From Thuidium tamariscinum (taxonomy: Eukaryota > Streptophyta > Bryopsida > Hypnales > Thuidiaceae): DNA of 64,000 bases. The notes under the pieces were generated by a model. The model was not told the origin of the DNA and searched no databases. It saw only the letters and a list, made by a program, of their open reading frames with translations. The DNA is taken from assembly GCA_947034885.2 (NCBI GenBank), contig OX344753.2, positions 27,482,347 through 27,546,346 of the forward strand, in the 5' to 3' direction. Position 1 is the stretch's first letter, and each line of letters starts with the position of its first letter. The translations under genes were made by a program, and so were the position numbers. Shown in pieces: positions 57,069-64,000 of this stretch.

Positions 57069-57677
57069 GAACCCGCATGCCTGCTAGGAATGGAGACCTT
57101 AATGAACTGAATTCGATCGATGGCCTCATTACCTTCAGTTTGTGCAGACGTTGAAATAAAAAGATTCATTTAGGTTAATTCAGTGAGTTCCCAATCCTAT
57201 TAACAAGTCAACATCATATGAATATTTATTTTTTCATTCAACTATGACTATGCATTTCTTACGAAGCCATACTTTTCTCATACTTATCACGTGTTTTTTT
57301 TTCAAGGATTGAAAGTCATGAATAGGAAATTACCACAGAATTCTACATGATAATTCGAAAGTGATTCATTAATGCTCCGAGAAAGTTGAATTCACTTCAC
57401 CTAGACGGATCATCCAATATTCTTTCTCGTCATACCTCCTTCACTCTTCATGATCGAATCGGTTGTATGTCTTGCTCATTCTCGACTGTACTTGCTAGTA
57501 GGATCTCAAGTGCGCTTCCAAGTCAAAGTACTTCTTCGGATGGCTTCCACGAGCGAGTCTGACGGAGACGAGGTTGGTCGTTCAACCTTGCACCCTCTAA
57601 CGGATTTCGATTTCTGAATTCTACGTTCGCTTCTCCGGCCATGTCTTCATGACCATGCTATATGCAAGCGTCTGCAG
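57069..57677. other. Upstream region of the transposase gene
   Basis: No gene or terminal repeat recognised. The open frame continues 5' of 57678 back to a TGA at 57615 without an ATG, so an upstream exon or a start within this stretch is possible. A CTGCAG acceptor-like site precedes 57678. Confidence 0.35.
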
Positions 57678-60600
57678 GGATTTGTGGAATGTGAAGAGGA
57701 GGACGTTGAATTGGATCATGCTTCGGAGGCCGACGTCGACATGAGCCCCATCCTAGACTGTGAGGGGATCGCCCCCGACGGGTGGTCTGGCAAGGCCCTC
57801 CTCGCAAGGAACGAAGATGGTTCCGATTTTGCGGACGTCATCATAATCACTGCTAATCCTAACGCTTGTGTGGATGGGCGAAGTCGCTTGGGCAAAAACG
57901 AGGTCGGCATTGTGGTGTTGGAGGTGCACAGTGGAGACCCCAGCATCGGAGACACATGCTTGCGTTGGCCCACACGCCGAATCTTTTATCATGGTGACAC
58001 CGGTCTCGTCAGTGTCTACGATCATGCTCTCAAACGACGCGCTCTTGATGAAGAGCTGGAGCGCTCTCGAAAGACAGCGGGCAAACGTAAATACCGATTT
58101 GAGAAGAGGACTCGCGCCGCCACTACGGAAGATAGCAAATCCAAGAAGATATCATGGGAATCTGTCGCTCGTGTTTTCGAACAACGGTGCTGCGAGCATG
58201 GGTGCACTCGTAAAATCGCTCCTCCTGTCATTCGTTCACTCCGCACGGAATTGCACCTGCAAACACATCAAGTAAAGACGACGAAGCTATTGGAAGTGCA
58301 CAGGTCCATGCACAAAAGAGCGCAAGGATCCAAGGATGTCGTCACCGTGGAAGGCGTAGACATGTGTCCACAGGCTTGGAGGATCGTTCACGATGTCTCC
58401 ATGCGCACGTTCCAGAGATATAAAGCAAAAGCGAAGGCGGAGGTCAGAGGTGCTCCGCACGGCAACTTCAATAGAACAAAGACGAGGTCCGCCACCGCGC
58501 AGGCCATTCAAACATTGCATGGCTTGATGGAAGCCAAGGCGGACCACATGCCACACTTGACACGTACTTTGCCCACCGGCGAGAAAGTAGGTCTCAAGGT
58601 TTTGCCCGCTGGAACCCAATGGAACCATCTGCGGGCGACTGTGAATGAGGTAAAAGTCACACCTTCATTAGTGCCCTCGTCTCACCAGGGCGGCAGCCAC
58701 ATGTTTACCCTGCCTGCACAAATCCTTGGAGCTCATAGGAATCGCCTCGAAGGAGATCGTTTAGGCACCTTCATGTCAACTCTTCTAGAAACGAATTCAT
58801 TCAAGTTCAAAATAAACATACTGAGATGGTTGCGGTGAAGTCATCCCCTCGCTCACCGACAAGTGGAAATATTACAATTCTTTATTATTTGCAAGTAATT
58901 TCTCTCTCAAATTCTGATTTCAATTTCGCAACCAAAGGCCCCAGAAGAGCGAGGACAAGGATCAAGGTGAATTACATCGATACAAGTATTTAGGTTAACG
59001 ATATGCTTTTTCTCCTCCCCCCTGAATTTAGTCATTGTGGCCAAGGTAGGGGGGCTGTCGACGTCGACTGTAGAGATGACAAAAGGAAAATAAAGCACAA
59101 CAATTGCATCAGTGATGGCTTTCATGATCATCACATTGGATGACGAGGACGTTCACATTGTACAAGTCATGTGAACACTTTACATAGTAGGCATTCACGT
59201 TGAGCACGTGATCATGTTGACAGCACGTCGCACGGAGTATGTGCATTGCACCTAATTTTTGAATTTCGTAACGAATTTCATCGTCATCCAAACTACCGCT
59301 TGCTAGAACGACGTCGTTGAAGAATGGTACATGGTCTTCAACATTGCCTCACTGTCTCGAAAATGAGGCCTCTTGAAGTGCGACTTCATTTTTAGGAATC
59401 TAGCAAGGCACCAAATTCAGTGGTTGTCTTTGCACATCTAAGTTCTAACGTCGATCCCAATCATTCGTCTTCTCTGTAATCGATTCCATGCATTCCATTT
59501 TATAATCATGGAGTGCCCACATGCCAATACTCGTACGAGCAATGAAATATTTGGAATCCTTGGAAGAACGCATGTCACCGAACCAGGGCTGACCATGTTT
59601 CTTGTTCTATGTAGGCCAACGAGAAACTGGGATTGTTGCCCCTCTCGCAATCCAGCTTCAGTAAAATTCGAATGAAACACTTTTTTGATTACGTCATTAA
59701 AGGACGAGGAGATTCGTTTGCAAGATGCAACATTTGCGACAACTTGAAGCAATTGCGTGCTTCGTACGCACCGGGGTCCGAGGACTTTCGACGAATCCAA
59801 GCTCGTTTCGAGAAACACTTATTCCTCCAAGAAGCCTGCCGACATGCGTATTATCGCAGCAGATGGTTATCAACGATGCGACCCACTCAGCTCCTGTCCA
59901 TCATGCACGACAAAATGGATCACTCCAAAACCGCATGTCCAGCACTAGCGAGGAAGACAAAGGCATTGGATGGGTTCATGAAGTTGCCAGTGAAAGTGAC
60001 CGCCATGTTTGCACACGGGCACGGGGATGGCAAGTACGCTCACTACAGTTTGGACGTCTTCCCCGTCGACAGCAACTTCACGGTGGGCTCGATAGCGAAG
60101 TTGTTGTGAGATGTGGAAGCCCGGCCCGCGAAATCATCTCAATCCCTTTTCCAAGGGAGCGGGCGCACGGCGCTGTATCGTGCATTGCTGCAGGGGAGCG
60201 AGATTTGTGTCGAATCTTTGGGAGATGCTCCGTCGCCCGCGATCGAGGCTCTCCCGTTGCCACCGGTCCTACACATTCAAATGAACAACTTCTGGAGGGA
60301 GAACAAAAATAGGTACCTCTTCTGTTTTTGGTCCCTCCTCGTGGCAAAGAGGATTGTGAAAGAGGTCGTGGTATCCTTCATGATCGTCGGACATACACAC
60401 GATGACATCGACGCGTCTTTCGGGTGGTGGAGCATGGAACTCCGTGAACATGACCATCCGACCCTGCCCTTCCTGATGCAGTCGTACATGGACATGGAAG
60501 AAGCTCCATTCATCCCACACCTCATAGAAGAAGTGCCCGACTTCAAAGCCTACGTCAGACCTTACATCGGGATGAACAAGAAGCAATTGGTGGGCCACTC

Positions 60601-61501
60601 TAATGGAAGGCAATACAAATTCTTCATGGACGACAACGGGTGGCCCATCATGCAATACAAATTGGCATGCACGGACATTCCATGGTTGCCCACAGAAGGA
60701 GTCAGGCTGTGGAAAGAAGATGCGGAGCACAAGCCCGACCTTCCTCCCGGTGATCCGCTCAGCGTCAAACCCTTGAAAATGGCAAAGGAATCCGACATCC
60801 TACGCGGGCTGGATGGATACATCCAACATTGGACAAACATAGCACAAGAAGATGGGACGGCGGAATATAAAGCACGCATGTCGTACTTGGTCACGTATTG
60901 GACCGCCGTAAGAAATGCCTTGCGTGACCGAGGCGAACTGGACCCCCCCCACTCCGACAAATTGAAGGAGGGATTTTGGCCCCAAACAAGGCAACTAGGG
61001 GATTTCATGACGGACTTCATGCAAGACGGGCGAACGCGTGAGGAACTCGAGGAAGAAGACCCCTACATCGGTATCCTCGAAGGGAGGCCACTATGGACGT
61101 ACAACGTGGTCACCGATCTTCGCGCAGGCTTCTACGTTTTTGTCAGACCGGCACAGGGTCATGTAGAGCCCGTGTGGCTCGGACGAGCGGTGGAAAATCC
61201 GCAGTTCGATCCTGGAGAAAGCCACTTTCGAGAGGTCTTGCTGCAATGGCACCTACCCTGCGGAACATCAAAGGACATGCAATGACTGTACGCAGGGTGG
61301 GATACAAAGTCCAATTTCAGATGGAAGGTCGACAAGCAGGCCTCCCAAAACGACTACGTTTCGACGGATAGCATCATGGCATCATGGAAATCACATAAAA
61401 ATGAAGGAGCCTCTTTTGTTGCTCCTCGACAACAAATTAAATTTGCCGTGAATAATTTACGCCGAATCGCAGAGGAAGAACAACAAGCTCCATTACCATG
61501 A
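57678..61501 (+). pseudogene. DUF7869-type transposase gene, two exons, two in-frame TGAs
   Basis: Exon 1 (57678-58649) and exon 2 (59615-61501) are joined by a 965-bp GT-AG intron (GTAAAA...TATGTAG) in phase 0. Exon 1 ends in the region typical of this family: a QRCCEHGC cluster, then CPQAWRIVHDVSMRTFQRY and a GAPHGN motif. Exon 2 carries LPLSQSSFSKI, FARCNIC, MHDKMDHSK (first catalytic Asp region), then QMNNFWRENKN where the family usually has DN...ENKN, then VGHTHDDIDASF. The layout matches eukaryotic DUF7869 (RNase H-like integrase/transposase-derived) proteins by recall. Breaks are TGA 60107-60109 and TGA 61283-61285; reading is protein-like across both. One catalytic Asp is replaced by Asn near 60284. 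No flanking terminal inverted repeats were found. The 5' start is uncertain. Confidence 0.7.
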
Positions 61502-62490
61502 ATCTCCCCAAGTGGGCGCTTTTTCGAATACCATCGACAAGTGTGCTCTATTTCGGGAAAGGGGGTCTCCTCAACGTTGCGTACCAAAACACAGTAGCAC
61601 ACAGTCATCGTTCATTCAAATGGATAGCCCGTCTATAGTATGTTCTTTTTTGTGAAAACTTTTCTAGTAGACGTAGTCTTGCAAATATGGACAACCAAGT
61701 TCCTCAACTCATTTTGTACCAACTCCCGACCTTCATGTGCAAAGAAATACTATGTTTTCAACTTCATGTTCTTCAATTTCTGGGAGCAAATGGAGAAACC
61801 GCACTTCACTTAAAAGAACCGAAACACAAAACCGGCAAAGCCAAGCGATAGCATAGAGAATCAACAACCATAAAAAAAATAGGTTCTGAAGAGAAACGAA
61901 CCCAAGAAACAAAGACTAGGGTCTTGGCTACTCTAATAAACTTGGTCACCATATCGATCTAAGGGCCAACATCGAGGACTGAAGCCAACATTTGACAGAA
62001 CTCTCCCAGAGAGAAGCCGCTTGATGAAGTCGAGATGTAGTTGCTTCGCAGGTGTTTTCAACAGTTATTCGTGAACGTTCTTTCCATTCAATAGAACCTC
62101 AGTCTCTTCGATCCGGTACTCCTTGACCGCACCCTCGCCAACGACTCGAGAGAGAAACGCCCGCATTTCCATCCGTGACGACATCTCCGTCAACTGCACC
62201 CTCTGCCATTCATTGGAGGGAGGGGACTAGCCGACAAGGCCCCCCTTCCACTTGTGGTCCTTCTCAGAATTCGATGGGCCACATTCAAGAGTATCTACCA
62301 ATTGTCATTGCTTGCATGTGCCAGCCTAGGCAGGTGGGACAACTTCTCATTTCAGTCAATGTAGACGGGCTGCACTTCTGGAAGCGACCAAGTTCTACAA
62401 TGCTCACCACTTCAACAAAAGCAAGGAGATAAAGGTACGGCATGCAACATCTTCCCCAACCTCTGCGCCTCCATTCAAAAGTGCCAAAAT
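61502..62490. other. Gene-free stretch downstream of the transposase
   Basis: Only short frames. No terminal repeat that pairs with the 5' side of the transposase gene was seen. Confidence 0.35.
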
Positions 62491-62600
62491 CATGGAATAT
62501 CGCAAAGTGGCACATGGAATACCGCAAAGTGGCACATGGAATACAACAAACTGGCGCATGGAATAAAAAAAATGGCACATGGAATATCGCCATTTTAACG
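62491..62600. repeat. 22-bp minisatellite
   Basis: CATGGAATAYCGCAAAGTGG-type units recur about five times in register (CATGGAATA at roughly 22-base steps), decaying toward the right end. Confidence 0.85.
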
Positions 62601-63002
62601 AAATTGACCATTACTCAAGACTGAATGTCTTAGTTTCACTTTGTCAGTGTCAACTAAGAAATCCGGGACCATTCCAACAAGTAACTCTTGCCCTAGAAGC
62701 TTCTCAATTGTTAATTGTTGTACAATTGGATCATGGCTTCTTAGACGAGGGGCAATAAACATGGCAAACTCTCTAGCCAAAGCAGTGGTCACACGACTAA
62801 CTGTGCGATCAGTTAAAGGTGCAGATTGTAAACCTGAATTTTCAGTAGATGCAATGATAGTAGAATCCTCTAATTCCTGTAGAGCTGCCTTTCTCGTTCT
62901 ACACCGACGAACCCTTTCCCTAGTATCAACCTTTCGCTTCTCAATGTAACTCAATCTGTAGTGCTCTCGGCATTCCTCACCAGTTCCCTCACTTCGATCC
63001 AT
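62595..63002 (-). CDS. Unidentified charged ORF
   Basis: ATG 63002 (MDRSEGTGEECREHY) to stop 62595, 136 codons. An open extension continues 5' to about 63119 without an ATG. It has a basic patch (RERVRRCRTRKAALQELE) followed by an alpha-helical region with LTDRTVSRVTTALAREF and ends near the minisatellite. It could be the C-terminal exon of a larger gene or of a transposon. The basic-plus-helix look hints at DNA binding, but no family fits. Confidence 0.35.
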   Translation of the reverse strand: MDRSEGTGEECREHYRLSYIEKRKVDTRERVRRCRTRKAALQELEDSTIIASTENSGLQSAPLTDRTVSRVTTALAREFAMFIAPRLRSHDPIVQQLTIEKLLGQELLVGMVPDFLVDTDKVKLRHSVLSNGQFR

Positions 63003-63536
63003 ACTGCAAACTACCAAGACCTTTCTAGCTACACTGGAAAAGTATTCACATGTCCAAGATTGCACCCAAGCCCTAAACTCTAAAGTCCTTTGAACTTGGA
63101 AAAACTGCCACCCTTCCAAACCCTATAGAATGCAAAGAATACCTGCTTCAACCAAAACTTCACCTACACATGAATGTATTGTGGTTGTACTTAGTACCCT
63201 GAAGTTGTTGACAAAGTTTTGCCTGAAGGTTGAAGATGAATAAGATGCAATACCCTAAGCTCAGACAATCGCAAGTGATGGCTGTCGCTCCTCCGGCTTT
63301 TGTTGAAGCTTGAAACTACAAGCACACAGAACAAGTAGTCAGATATGCTGAAGTTGTAATTGACCTAGCTATAGCAGCCGCCTCTACTTTAGTTTGAAAG
63401 CAACACCAAACACCTCTTAAAATGTGCACAGTATACTTAGGAGGCCTTCTATTTCTCCAAAATAGGTACTAAGAGAAGAAAAACGACAAGCATGCCAAAA
63501 ACTGTTTTGGTGTACACTAACCCCTAAATCACTTGC
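63003..63536. other. Stretch before the terminal element
   Basis: Nothing recognised except a possible 5' part of the preceding frame. The last five bases before the element (CTTGC, 63532-63536) would be the predicted target duplication. Confidence 0.4.
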
Positions 63537-64000
63537 TGTCGTAGCACAGGAAAGCACAATTCCTTCTCTAAGGCGTTAGAATGTACTAAATTAGCCTTAA
63601 AGTGACTCGTGTATCGTTCCCAAAGGATTTGGTCGAAAGTTGATGAAAGACCAGAATACGTTAGTGGTTATCACAACAAAACCCAAGCAAAAGACTGATC
63701 CGATCTGGGTCTCAAAGGTTCCTAAGATTTCCTTGGACCTGATTACCAGATCAATCCTTTATCAAAACTAAATCTATCTATTTATACCAGTATGTTTACC
63801 ACCTTTACGCTTACCCTTACTAGATATGGGACTAAAGACCGGATACTAGTAGTTGGTCCAGTCCCTAGTATAGTAACCAAATGTAAGTTTTACCTCGATA
63901 ACAAGAGGGATCTGCTTGTTTGGGCGTTTAGGAAGGAAGCTTACTCCTACCCTTCAAGTTTTAAAGTGTCAGAAGTTCCACTTATAAGTAAAAAGAAACT
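63537..64000 (-). mobile_element. 3' end of another B-family gag-only element
   Basis: TGTCGTAGCACAGGAAAG at 63537 opens a stretch that matches element B (21977-22440) almost base for base, with scattered substitutions and small indels, up to the window edge. Orientation is the same as A and B. The rest of the element lies beyond 64000. Its closeness to B indicates that this subfamily moved comparatively recently. Confidence 0.9.

Noticed and set aside
58907..59291. Minus-strand frames inside the transposase intron
   Set aside because: Short, unrecognised and opposite to the gene; judged chance open frames.
3491..61501. Reassigned stop codons (TAG/TGA read as amino acids)
   Set aside because: Sister copies have ordinary Gln and Trp codons at the same places, TAG also ends each gag-like frame, and stops vary between copies. 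Transition decay explains the pattern more simply.

Overview
The window looks like nuclear DNA of a plant-lineage eukaryote. The reasons are interrupted genes with GT-AG introns, Stowaway-like, CACTA-like and piggyBac-like non-autonomous elements, LTR-type ends (TG...CA with 5-bp target duplications), and a nonsense-mutation pattern that suits DNA methylation. A charophyte alga or early land plant is my guess from the gene families, but this is weak. No rRNA, tRNA, CRISPR array or bacterial operon was recognised. Almost every recognisable gene is broken by stop codons or insertions, so this is a graveyard and nesting ground of mobile DNA.

Layout. 1-2.9 kb: two related foldback (inverted-repeat) modules. 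2.9-9.97 kb: an imperfect 7-kb palindrome made of a full 3.8-kb gag-only element (L, + strand) and a 3'-truncated inverted copy (R, - strand). 10.0-10.6 kb: another foldback. 12.0-13.85 kb (-): a decayed FCP1/NIF-like HAD-phosphatase gene. 14.3-28.1 kb (-): a large decayed gene with a ParB/sulfiredoxin-like NGQH motif. Its first long exon is split by element A (19359-27065, duplication GGTTC), whose own gag frame is split by element B (21977-25890, duplication GCTAT). Removing both elements restores one continuous frame. 28.1-30.5 kb: palindrome-bearing and tandem-repeat DNA. 30.6-49.5 kb: AT-rich, gene-poor DNA with several small DNA transposons and one BTB/POZ pseudogene carrying a 196-bp foldback MITE. 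49.6-55.1 kb: mixed sequence with palindromes and two weak ORF regions. 55.5-57.1 kb: a piggyBac-like non-autonomous element. 57.7-61.5 kb (+): a two-exon DUF7869-type transposase gene. 62.5-63.1 kb: a minisatellite and an unknown ORF. 63.5 kb to the end: the 3' end of another copy of the B family.

The most unusual signal is a dispersed 20-bp palindrome, consensus TTCAGAMCGCGCGKTCTGAA. I count about 34 copies: 1 at 1.9 kb, 12 at 11-18.5 kb, 12 at 28-29.4 kb and 9 at 50-55 kb. No good copy lies in the transposon bodies or the AT-rich block. Copies sit in introns, at the ends of tandemly duplicated segments, and five lie within one exon of the ParB-like gene. There they share one reading phase and encode the recurrent peptide V-Q-x-A-R-S/P-E. 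I know of no described plant element like this; the nearest analogy is the Rickettsia palindromic elements inserted in protein genes.

The second unusual signal is the gag-only family. Units of about 3.8 kb begin TGTC, end CGACA and make 5-bp duplications. They carry an internal TATA box and one 630-700-codon gag-like frame, and show no terminal direct repeats. They behave like solo LTRs that contain a gene.
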